From: an uncultured Treponema sp.
GTDB lineage: Bacteria; Spirochaetota; Spirochaetia; Treponematales; Treponemataceae
Assembly: GCA_947166355.1 (NCBI GenBank)
Contig: CAMVDX010000010.1
Coordinates: 1 to 64,000, forward strand
DNA length: 64,000 bases
Direction: 5' to 3'
Positions 26,436 through 34,120 of the stretch are shown piece by piece (the stretch's first letter is position 1; every line of letters starts with the position of its first letter). The position numbers and the translations under genes are program-made. The notes below the pieces were generated by a model. The model made no database searches. It was not told the DNA's origin and saw only the letters and a program-made list of their open reading frames with translations.

Positions 26436-27696
26436 AATCCAGACAATCATCAAGATTTTTACAGATTTCTTCCTTGTTCAGGTGGCGGCCGATGATTACC
26501 ATTTTGATCATGCGGTCGCCGACTTTTTCGTCCCAGTCTTTTTTCATTTCTGGTTCTTCGGCAAGAACACGCTTCTGTTCTGCAGGAGGACAGCTTGCGA
26601 GCCAGTTTCCGGAATAGCCTGCCTGAATCTGACGGCCCGAGGTCTCAAGAACATACGCCATATCTTCTTCATCACTGAACCATACTACGCCCTTAGAGCG
26701 GATAATATTGCGCGGCCATTTTGACGCGAATTCATCAAGCTTTGAGCGGTTGAACGGACGGCGACGATAATAAACGAATGAGCCGATTCCATATTCATCT
26801 TCGCTTTCACCTTCATGTTTGTGTTCGTGGTGGTGATGGTGTCCGTGGTTGCCGTCCTTACTGTGATGCTCGTGCTCATCGTCGTCATCATCATGGTGAT
26901 GCTCGCCTTCGTGATGGTGTTCATGTTCGTCATGATCGTGGTGATGTTCGTGCTCGTCGTGATCATCATCGTCGTCGTCATCTTCTTCGTGTGCATCGTG
27001 CTCTTCGAGCGCTTTTACCCAGCCGGCACTTGCATAAACAGTTTCGAAATCAAATCGGTCTGTTCCAATAATTTCTTCAACCGGAACCTCGCAGCGTGTA
27101 GTTTCAATAACCTTTACAGTTGGCTGAATCTTGTTAATTACGGCACGAACCATTTTCATCTGCTCGTCTGTAACGAGGTCGCGCTTGTTTACGATAAGGG
27201 TCGAACAGAATTCAATCTGCTGGATAAGAAGGGACTCAATATCTTCTTCATCAATTCCTTCCTTCAGCAAAGCCTTACCTTCATCAAACTCATCAACAAG
27301 GCGGCTTGCATCTACAACGCCTACAACATTATCAAGCTTACCAATTTCAATCTGCTGAATAGCCTGAGCAATTGGCATTGGCTCGCACACACCGCTGGCT
27401 TCAATCATAATGTAGTCGAACTTGCCGCTCTTCATCAGGTTTTCAATCTGATTTACCATGTCACTTTTGAGGGTACAGCAGATACAGCCGTTTGTAAGAG
27501 GAACAAGGCTGCTTGAATCTTCGATTTTTGCCTCTTTAGAAATAAGGCGTTCATCAACGTTTACTTCACCAATATCATTTACGATAACGGCTACTTTGTA
27601 GCCCTTCTGATTTGTAAGAACGCGGTTAAGAAGAGTTGTTTTTCCTGCTCCGAGATATCCGCATAAAAGTGTAATAGGAATCTTTTTATTTGACAT
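26434..27696 (-). CDS. CobW/G3E-family metal-chaperone GTPase with His/Asp-rich loop
   Basis: Cytoplasmic GTPase of 420 residues, likely delivering a metal, most probably zinc, to a client enzyme. Visible are the P-loop [12 protein letters not shown] (13-24), the GCICC metal-binding CxCC motif (71-74), NKRD specificity motif (VNKRDL), and a CobW C-terminal domain with RRRPFNRSKLDEF. Between them, about 230-300, lies a long His/Asp/Glu tract in which nearly every residue can bind metal. GAGGT precedes the ATG. Which metal and client are served cannot be told from sequence; nickel and cobalt are alternatives. Confidence 0.88.
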   Translation of the reverse strand: MSNKKIPITLLCGYLGAGKTTLLNRVLTNQKGYKVAVIVNDIGEVNVDERLISKEAKIEDSSSLVPLTNGCICCTLKSDMVNQIENLMKSGKFDYIMIEASGVCEPMPIAQAIQQIEIGKLDNVVGVVDASRLVDEFDEGKALLKEGIDEEDIESLLIQQIEFCSTLIVNKRDLVTDEQMKMVRAVINKIQPTVKVIETTRCEVPVEEIIGTDRFDFETVYASAGWVKALEEHDAHEEDDDDDDDHDEHEHHHDHDEHEHHHEGEHHHDDDDDEHEHHSKDGNHGHHHHHEHKHEGESEDEYGIGSFVYYRRRPFNRSKLDEFASKWPRNIIRSKGVVWFSDEEDMAYVLETSGRQIQAGYSGNWLASCPPAEQKRVLAEEPEMKKDWDEKVGDRMIKMVIIGRHLNKEEICKNLDDCLD

Positions 27697-27717
27697 ATTT
27701 ATACCTCGTTTGTAGTA

Positions 27718-27784
27718 GATTCCCGGGGCAAGCCTGGGAATGACATAATTAAAATTGTCATTATCGGGTTTGACCCGACAATCT
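27718..27784. repeat. Two adjacent REP-B palindromes
   Basis: Two units (GATTCCCGG...GGGAATGAC and GTCATTATCGGG...CCCGACAATC) lie between the divergently transcribed GTPase and GGDEF genes, upstream of both. Confidence 0.7.
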
Positions 27785-27873
27785 TTTTCTTTCTATATAA
27801 TATAATAAAAAAAACTCATAAAGTATATATTTTTTCTATATATCTACAATAAAGTTGTGATATAATAATATGG

Positions 27874-29847
27874 ATGAAACGAAAAAGAATTTGTCTTGTT
27901 ACTATTGCACCTGAAGCAGAGTATTCCCGCAGGGTGATTTCTGGTGTTCTTTCTCAGTGTAAAATATACGGTTATGATGTAGTTATTGTTTCTGCGCTTG
28001 TTTCGGTCTGTAATTATTATAAAAATTATCTCGATGGCGAGCTTAATATTTATAAAATTATTAATTTTGATCTTTTTGATGGATTTATCATTACTCCTAT
28101 TCCAATGACTGAAGACAGTAATATGTTTCTATATGAGTCGCTTTTGAAACAATTTAAGTCCTGTTCTAAGCCTGTCGTTTCTCTTGATAAAGAATTCGGC
28201 GATTTTCCAGTAATTTACACGGATGATAAAACTCCTTTCAAAAAAATTACAGAACATCTTATAAGAAAGCATGGTTGCCGAGATTTTGATATTCTTAGTG
28301 GCTCAGATGAATCTCCTCTTACAAAAATGCGTCTTGAAGGGATTCTTGAAACACTTGCAGAAAATAATATTCAGATTTTCGAGAATAGAATTGTCAAAGG
28401 AGATTACTGGTATTCAGGTGGTGAACGTCTTGCTAACCGTTACATTACAGGTGAGCTTGATTTACCAGATGCTGTAATCTGTCTTTCTGATCACATGGCA
28501 ATAGGTCTTGTAAGCCGTCTGGAAAAAAATAATATTCATGTTCCGGAAGATGTGATTGTGACTGGCTTTGGAGCAGTGCGCGAGGCTGCAATTAATACAC
28601 CACCAATTACTTCGTTTGTTCCGTATCAGGCAAAGACCGGAGTTGAGGCCGTAAACTATCTGCGTTCTATTATAGACCCGGCTGCTTCTGTTATTCCTTT
28701 TGATGATGAAGACGAGAATTATCTGAAAGTGGGCGCTTCCTGTGGATGTGATGAAGACTTTTCTTATACCCGTGCATATTTTCATGATGAACAATGCGGA
28801 ATCAAATATAACTACGATGATACAGATGTCTGGAATCATATAAATATGACTATGCTTCAGGAAAGTTATATGGCAGAACTGCTTACCGGTGCTGAAACTC
28901 CAAAAATCTGCCTTGGTAAAATTTACGAATCAAAATATCTGATTAAACCATATAAGCGTTTTTACATTTGTCTTAACGATAACTGGCTCAATACAGATTG
29001 TGATATAACAGAAGGTTATTCAGAAAAAATGCTTCTTGCAGTTTCTGCGGAATCGGGTTCAAAGCTGCATGGTTGGGATAATCATGTGTTTATAGGAGAG
29101 GGCAGAGAGCGTTATTTTTTAAGTCGCGAAATGCTGCCGGCCTTTGATGAAGACCAGAAGGAACAGTTTAAGGAGCCGCAGGTTTTTTATTTTACTCCGA
29201 TTCACTTTGGTAATGTGAGCCTTGGATATGCTGTGCTTCAAAATGATTTGAGTGATCCTTGTTGTATCGGCGAGGTTTTTAGAAATTATCTGCGTAATAT
29301 AAACAATGCCCTTGAAATGAGTCGGGCTAAATATCGTTCTACCTATCTTGCAGAACATGATTCTATGACTGGGCTTAAGAACCGTCGCGGTATGGAAAAT
29401 GCTCTGGAATTCAAAATTAAAACGGCAGCGGAGAATTCAAAAATTTTTGCAATTGTAATAGATATGGACGGACTTAAAAAACGTAATGATAATCACGGCC
29501 ATTCCGAAGGTGATAATGGAATCATGCTTGTTGCAAAAGCTGTTCGCTGTATAACTGGAGATGGAGAAGTTTGTGTTCGCGGTGGCGGTGATGAGTTTTT
29601 TGTTCTCGGAGTTGGCGATTATACTGAGCATCAGATGCGTGAAAAGCTTTCTCAGTTCCGTGGTTATCTTGAAACTGCTAATGAAACTATGAACATTCCT
29701 GTAGAAGCAAGTATTGGATATGCGCTCAAGCCTCTGGATAAGAAAGAAGGCTTTCAGGTTGTACTGGACAAAGCTGATGTTAAGATGTATGAAGATAAGC
29801 GTTCAAAAAAATCTACATCTTCTGTAAAAACTGAGGCTAAAAAATGA
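27874..29847 (+). CDS. LacI-type sugar-binding-domain protein with GGDEF diguanylate cyclase domain
   Basis: A 657-residue cytoplasmic protein with no signal or membrane helix. Residues about 1-290 resemble the periplasmic-binding-protein/LacI effector fold (KRICLVTIAPEAEYSRRVISGVL; CLSDHMAIGLVSRLEKNNI; VIVTGFG) without a DNA-binding HTH. A middle region follows, then from about 490 a GGDEF domain (HDSMTGLKNRRGME, DMDGLKKRNDNHGHSEGD, intact RGGGDEFF near 570). It should make cyclic-di-GMP, possibly in response to a sugar-like ligand; the ligand is unknown. No Shine-Dalgarno precedes the ATG, and TATAAT (27861-27866) ends seven bases before it, so the message may be leaderless. It overlaps the kinase gene by four bases. 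Confidence 0.85.
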   Translation: MKRKRICLVTIAPEAEYSRRVISGVLSQCKIYGYDVVIVSALVSVCNYYKNYLDGELNIYKIINFDLFDGFIITPIPMTEDSNMFLYESLLKQFKSCSKPVVSLDKEFGDFPVIYTDDKTPFKKITEHLIRKHGCRDFDILSGSDESPLTKMRLEGILETLAENNIQIFENRIVKGDYWYSGGERLANRYITGELDLPDAVICLSDHMAIGLVSRLEKNNIHVPEDVIVTGFGAVREAAINTPPITSFVPYQAKTGVEAVNYLRSIIDPAASVIPFDDEDENYLKVGASCGCDEDFSYTRAYFHDEQCGIKYNYDDTDVWNHINMTMLQESYMAELLTGAETPKICLGKIYESKYLIKPYKRFYICLNDNWLNTDCDITEGYSEKMLLAVSAESGSKLHGWDNHVFIGEGRERYFLSREMLPAFDEDQKEQFKEPQVFYFTPIHFGNVSLGYAVLQNDLSDPCCIGEVFRNYLRNINNALEMSRAKYRSTYLAEHDSMTGLKNRRGMENALEFKIKTAAENSKIFAIVIDMDGLKKRNDNHGHSEGDNGIMLVAKAVRCITGDGEVCVRGGGDEFFVLGVGDYTEHQMREKLSQFRGYLETANETMNIPVEASIGYALKPLDKKEGFQVVLDKADVKMYEDKRSKKSTSSVKTEAKK

Positions 29848-30686
29848 AACGAATTATTACAGTTCAGGATATTTCCTGTGTAGGAAAGTGCTCGCTCACA
29901 GTTGCGCTTCCTGTTATTTCTGCTATGGGCGTAGAAGCCTGTGTACTTCCTACTGCGGTGCTTTCTACTCATACGGCCTTTAAAGGTTTTACTTTCCGCG
30001 ATTTGACGCAGGATATTTCAAAAATTACGGAGCACTGGAAGTCAGAAAAAATTTCTTTTGACGCAATATATACCGGCTATCTCGGTTCTTTTGAACAGAT
30101 AGAATTAATGCACTCACTGATTAAGGATTTTGGCCGTGGTGGCACGCACGTAATTGTGGATCCTTGTATGGGAGATAACGGTGCACTTTATTCAGGCTTT
30201 ACTCCAGATTTTGCTAAGGCTATGGCCGGTCTTTGCTCAGAGGCAGAAGTGATAGTCCCAAATCTTACTGAGGCCAGTTTTATGCTCGGTATTCCCTATA
30301 TTGCAAATGGATACACAAAAGAATATATAGAAGATTTATTAAAAAAGCTTTCGGAGTTGGGCTCGCGTAAAGTTGTGCTTAAAGGTATTTCCTTTGATGA
30401 TAAAAAACTTGGCATTGCAAGTTATGATTCACAAACCCAGAAAATTAACTGGTATTTCCATGAAAAAATGCAGCAGAGCTTTCACGGCACGGGAGATATT
30501 TTTGCGAGTGTACTTACTGGCGCACTTGTTCGCGGAATGTCGCTGGACAAAGCCTGCCGCCTGGCAGCAGACTTCGTAGTAGAATCAATCAAAGCAACAC
30601 TTAGTCATAAGGATTATAACTGGTACGGTGTCGATTTTGAGAGTGCTATACCATATTTGCTAAGTCAACTTTACCATTGCGAGTAG
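29844..30686 (+). CDS. Pyridoxamine/pyridoxal kinase (PfkB/ribokinase superfamily)
   Basis: Phosphorylates B6 vitamers to give PLP precursors. The 280-residue product begins with the typical ITVQDISCVGKCSLTVALPVISAMG and keeps VIVDPCMGDNG, VPNLTEASFM and the FHGTGDIFASVL anion-hole/catalytic Asp motif. Translation is coupled to the GGDEF gene by ATGA. The C-terminus is unusual: the resident gene ends LLSQLYHCE, and its last codons (CCATTGCGAGTAG) look like the start of a REP-A element. A second copy of the 3' end, ending LLDQI, lies 149 bp downstream. The tail was probably rewritten by insertion or recombination; the catalytic core seems untouched. Confidence 0.9.
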   Translation: MKRIITVQDISCVGKCSLTVALPVISAMGVEACVLPTAVLSTHTAFKGFTFRDLTQDISKITEHWKSEKISFDAIYTGYLGSFEQIELMHSLIKDFGRGGTHVIVDPCMGDNGALYSGFTPDFAKAMAGLCSEAEVIVPNLTEASFMLGIPYIANGYTKEYIEDLLKKLSELGSRKVVLKGISFDDKKLGIASYDSQTQKINWYFHEKMQQSFHGTGDIFASVLTGALVRGMSLDKACRLAADFVVESIKATLSHKDYNWYGVDFESAIPYLLSQLYHCE

Positions 30687-30709
30687 CGTTGTATAGGCGC
30701 CTTTATATC

Positions 30710-30760
30710 GATGATGCTAAAATGACCCGCTGACGCAGCTCATTTTTTAACGCATCTTCG
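30710..30760 (+). terminator. Hairpin with T-run between the two kinase 3' ends
   Basis: GATGATGC pairs with GCATCTTC, AAAATGA with TCATTTT, and GCTG with CAGC, with TTTTTT on the 3' arm followed by AACGC. It shares its GCTAAAA...TTTTTTAACGC frame with the hairpin at 53441-53494. It probably terminates transcription and may be part of a small inserted element. Confidence 0.6.
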
Positions 30761-30772
30761 ATTGTCGGCGGG

Positions 30773-30823
30773 TACGGAGTGGACTTCGAGAGTGCTATAC
30801 CATATTTATTAGATCAGATTTAA
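30773..30823 (+). pseudogene. Displaced second copy of the pyridoxamine kinase 3' end
   Basis: Seventeen codons read YGVDFESAIPYLLDQI followed by TAA, matching the resident gene's YGVDFESAIPYLLSQ. Over 48 aligned bases ten differ, mostly at third positions. A 20-base block from GAGAGTGCTA to CATATTT is identical (30639-30658 and 30788-30807). It has no start, so it is a fragment. Confidence 0.8.
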
Positions 30824-30834
30824 TCTCAATAATA

Positions 30835-30968
30835 GATTGCCACGTCGTCCTGGCGGATTCCTCGCAATGACGTAAACACGACGTTTGTCATTGCGAGGAG
30901 CGTAGCGACGTGGCAATCCATTACATGCGGCAATTCTCCATGTCATGCTCGGGCTTGACCCGGGCATC
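30835..30968. repeat. REP-A palindrome followed by REP-B copy
   Basis: GATTGCCACG at 30835 is mirrored by CGTGGCAATCC ending 30919, with CTCGCAATGACG and GTCATTGCGAG inside, giving a long palindrome. A REP-B unit (GTCATGCTCGGGC...) follows at 30942-30968, directly before the 3' end of the minus-strand gene. It may act as a bidirectional transcript end. Confidence 0.75.
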
Positions 30969-30972
30969 TTTC

Positions 30973-32946
30973 TTACTTGGCAGCTTTCTGATAACTTGCT
31001 CTTATGCCGTCTGCAAACAGTTTGTTCTGGTCTTTACGTTCCGGTACAGAGAACATAGGTTTTCCATCTGCTTCTGAAACTCGCCAGATATGCATAGGGT
31101 CTGTAGTATAGGCCGGGCTTCCAGGATTATTAATCCACCAGTCAAGAACCGCTATAAAGCAGAGTGTATACTTGAGCAGGTTTGCATTGCTTGCTGTTGT
31201 GTTTGCGGTTTTATTCTGAGCTCCGAGTAAAACATCGAGACGTTTAGAAACTTCGTTTGGAATATCAAACTTATAATGTTCCCACGGATTTTCAATCAGA
31301 GAGCAGGAAGCTTTTGTTGCGGCCTTTTGGTCACATTCGTTAATTACGAGAGTAAGGAACTTTCTGGCAAAGTCTGTGCGATGGAAAAGCGGGCGGTATT
31401 TACTTTCATCTGTCGGGTGTTCAAGTAAAAGCTGTTCAAATTTAAAGTTCGGCATATAATGATAGGTTGTCTGCCATAGCAGCGAAGTAATCATTTTTTT
31501 ACCGATGTGAGATTTATCAAAGTCTGGCTGAGAATAAACCGAGTTCACAAGATCACATAACGGCTCACAATAAAGCTGTTCAAAGGTATCTTCTCGGTAG
31601 GCCGACCAGTCATCCATAATAGAAGTAATACTGTCTGCTCCTTTTTTCTGTTCGGCAGGCTCAGGGAATTTAATATTGCGGCATCCCTGGAAACAGTCTT
31701 CAATAATGTGCTGAAGAACACAGATTACCTGAATTGGATTATCCGGTGAAAGAATATTAAATCCGTCTTTAAAATGGAAAAGCGGCTGAAAGTAAGGATA
31801 CATATCAGGATGCTCATCCAGCTTATCAAAGCCTGCTTCCGGGAACATCTGATTCAAAAGTTTAAGACCTGTAATTACAGTAGAATCCTTAATTCCTTTT
31901 TCAGGTGGAGCAACTTTAGGCTTCTTTTCTTCAGGTGCGGGCTCCTTAGGTTTATCCGGCAAAAGAAGGTCAAATTTATGAAGACCTACAAATTTCAGAA
32001 TTTCACCAACCTTAACGTTAAAGAAATTAGGGTAAGTTTCATAAGTATCAGAGCACATACGCATCAAAAGAGGGTAGAGCTTTTTGATTAATTCAGTTTC
32101 TATATAAAGCCATTCTGTAATAGCCTGTTTTGCGTATTGAGAAAGCTTATCCTTTGGAGAATCCGGATAGGCTGCTTCATCAGAATAAATTTCTTTAATG
32201 AGCTTTGGAATCTTTGTATTTCCATAGTAATAAACAGTAATAAGAGGCTTGTAAATTGCCCGTACAAGAGGAATCAAATCTGCAACAAGCAGTTCGCCCT
32301 GTCCCTGCAGATTAAAATATTCGACCTTAATCGGCTGCATAGCCCAGCCTGCAACATTTCGCAGAAACTTAAACTTTGATTCAGTGCCATTTGCAATTTT
32401 TGATTTATAAGTTGCCGGAGCAATTTGAATAAGAGTTTTTATTACAGTGATAAAGCCTTCCATGTGATCAAGAGTCTGCTTTATTGTGTACTCATAAAAC
32501 TCGGTAACAATTTTTTCAGTTCCGTTTTTCTGAAAAGAGCGTATAAAATTGAAAACTCCGTAATTCGGTTTGATTTTATATTCCGCTGACATCATCAGCT
32601 TGTCCATAAGTGTAGCTGCTTTTTTAGGAATTACAGGGAGCTCTTCCTTTCTTCGTCTTGTGCCGCCAGCTGTTCCGATTCCGCCAGAACCTCCGGCACC
32701 ACCTCCAGAACCGGTGCGCGCTCCTGCACCTCCAGAACCTCCGGCTCCTCCCTGTTGCCTTACAATTCTTCCGGCTTTATTGGCGCCTCCGGCACCACCT
32801 GAGGTTGATCTTTCATAAAGAACTTCTCCCCCGAGTTTTTTTGCCATTACAGCGGCATCTTTATCACTTATTTCTCCTATGTTTTTGCGAGTCTTGTCTA
32901 ATGTTCCTGGTGCCCAATCGGCAGTTCCGTTTATTTTTTCAGCCAT
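30973..32946 (-). CDS. Unrecognised 657-residue protein with Gly-rich region
   Basis: I do not recognise a family. The predicted cytoplasmic protein lacks a signal or membrane helix. It has a charged N-terminus, a Gly/Ala/Ser-rich low-complexity stretch at about 48-95, a helical body of some 500 residues with many Tyr/Phe/Leu, and a Pro/Lys-rich linker near 340-365. AAGGAGA lies nine bases upstream of the ATG. It follows the DUF2804 gene by 23 bases and probably shares its transcript. The Gly-rich part is reminiscent of a flexible tether; the rest gives no catalytic motif. Confidence 0.75.
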   Translation of the reverse strand: MAEKINGTADWAPGTLDKTRKNIGEISDKDAAVMAKKLGGEVLYERSTSGGAGGANKAGRIVRQQGGAGGSGGAGARTGSGGGAGGSGGIGTAGGTRRRKEELPVIPKKAATLMDKLMMSAEYKIKPNYGVFNFIRSFQKNGTEKIVTEFYEYTIKQTLDHMEGFITVIKTLIQIAPATYKSKIANGTESKFKFLRNVAGWAMQPIKVEYFNLQGQGELLVADLIPLVRAIYKPLITVYYYGNTKIPKLIKEIYSDEAAYPDSPKDKLSQYAKQAITEWLYIETELIKKLYPLLMRMCSDTYETYPNFFNVKVGEILKFVGLHKFDLLLPDKPKEPAPEEKKPKVAPPEKGIKDSTVITGLKLLNQMFPEAGFDKLDEHPDMYPYFQPLFHFKDGFNILSPDNPIQVICVLQHIIEDCFQGCRNIKFPEPAEQKKGADSITSIMDDWSAYREDTFEQLYCEPLCDLVNSVYSQPDFDKSHIGKKMITSLLWQTTYHYMPNFKFEQLLLEHPTDESKYRPLFHRTDFARKFLTLVINECDQKAATKASCSLIENPWEHYKFDIPNEVSKRLDVLLGAQNKTANTTASNANLLKYTLCFIAVLDWWINNPGSPAYTTDPMHIWRVSEADGKPMFSVPERKDQNKLFADGIRASYQKAAK

Positions 32947-32969
32947 AATAATCTCCTTTTCAACTCTGC

Positions 32970-34022
32970 TTAAAGTCTCAGCATGCCTTTTTCAAGCACG
33001 CCCGGAAAATTTTTAAGAACTATTTTTTCGCCGTCTTCTGTAAGCAGTACTCCTTCAAAAGTGCCGTACATAGTGTTATAGGCGGTTCTAAGTGCAATCA
33101 GATTTAGGGTTCGGGAATTCAGTGAAAGTGGGGTAAAAGTTAAATCTACCATACTTTCGGTATCCTGAATAATCCAGTTTTTATCAATTCCAAAAGGATG
33201 TGTAATATAAACCGGCGGAAGTGCAGTCTGTTTTCCGTCTGTTACAAGTATATTGCAGTTATAGGAATCAGAATCCGCCGCATCCATATTAGAAGTTTTT
33301 AGATAAAATATAATTTCTTTTCCTTTATTATTGCCGATTCCATGAACACAAACTGATTTTGAATGCATTTTATAATAGGCGCGGTTGAGCACCATCATTC
33401 CAAGCCCGGTAGAATCATCTGCCTGCTCACCGTTCAGAGCTATGTGGCCCTGTGTTTTCATTGTAGAAATCCAGGTTGCGGTACAGCGTGAAGAAGCCGG
33501 AGAAGGACTTACAAAAAGCAAATCAGTGTGCATATCGTCCTGCATTGGTGAAATTACATATCCTTCTGCATTTGGCCTTGCGTTGTCGCCCTTTACCTTA
33601 AAGGTTAGCGCATGATGTTGATGTTGTCTTCCCCAGGATATTTTGATAAAACGGGATTTTCTGTAGCAGGCACAAATGCCCCGTTTTGTCAGTGTTGGTA
33701 CAAAACGGCGGCGCGGCGACATAATTGTATGATATACATATTTTTTGCCGGTTTCTTTATTCCAGAAAATGATTTCACCAAGTCCGATTGCCTTAAAATC
33801 ATAGAATTGTGAAATGCCTATAAATTTTTCTATATTAAAAATGTAAGCCAGACGGCTTTTTATTCTGAGATTTGATATAAATGATGGCATAGGGATTCCT
33901 GCATACGGCGCATGCATTCCTCTTATGTCAATCTTCGGAGAAACTCCTATATATGAGCCGAACTGTGCTTTTCCATTATGAACCAGCAGCTCAGGCGGCT
34001 CCCTGAATTTTCGCGAATACAT
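32970..34022 (-). CDS. DUF2804 family protein
   Basis: A 350-residue protein of the DUF2804 family, recognised from EPPELLVHNGKAQFGSY at the N-terminus, a middle part with NGEQADDSTGLGMMVLNRAYY, and the C-terminal YGTFEGVLLTEDGEKIVLKNFPGVLEK. The biochemical function is unknown; related folds resemble lipocalin-like double barrels. I use ATG 34022, preferred over an upstream TTG (34040) because a near-consensus promoter (34029-34057) ends only six bases before the ATG, so the message would be leaderless. No Shine-Dalgarno is present. Confidence 0.75.
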   Translation of the reverse strand: MYSRKFREPPELLVHNGKAQFGSYIGVSPKIDIRGMHAPYAGIPMPSFISNLRIKSRLAYIFNIEKFIGISQFYDFKAIGLGEIIFWNKETGKKYVYHTIMSPRRRFVPTLTKRGICACYRKSRFIKISWGRQHQHHALTFKVKGDNARPNAEGYVISPMQDDMHTDLLFVSPSPASSRCTATWISTMKTQGHIALNGEQADDSTGLGMMVLNRAYYKMHSKSVCVHGIGNNKGKEIIFYLKTSNMDAADSDSYNCNILVTDGKQTALPPVYITHPFGIDKNWIIQDTESMVDLTFTPLSLNSRTLNLIALRTAYNTMYGTFEGVLLTEDGEKIVLKNFPGVLEKGMLRL

Positions 34023-34028
34023 TCTTCT

Positions 34029-34057
34029 ATTATAAAACAAATTAATGGAAAATACAA
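34029..34057 (-). promoter_or_regulatory. Sigma70-type promoter for the DUF2804 gene
   Basis: Read on the minus strand, TTGTAT (34052-34057), a 17-base spacer and a perfect TATAAT (34029-34034). The -10 ends just six bases before ATG 34022, placing the expected transcription start at or next to the start codon. Confidence 0.65.
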
Positions 34058-34063
34058 TTTGAT

Positions 34064-34092
34064 TTGTGTTATTAGAAAAATGGATTTATAAT
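34064..34092 (+). promoter_or_regulatory. Sigma70-type promoter for the beta-CASP gene
   Basis: TTGTGT (34064-34069), a 17-base spacer and a perfect TATAAT (34087-34092), about 28 bases before ATG 34121. It lies back to back with the minus-strand promoter at 34029-34057. Confidence 0.65.
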
Positions 34093-34120
34093 TTAACTAC
34101 AACACATCACGGAGGTCGCT

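Noticed and set aside
26815..27516. 233-codon open frame on + opposite the CobW-type GTPase gene
   Set aside because: It is the mirror of the His/Asp-rich codons; the protein is low-complexity and the minus-strand gene has clear motifs.
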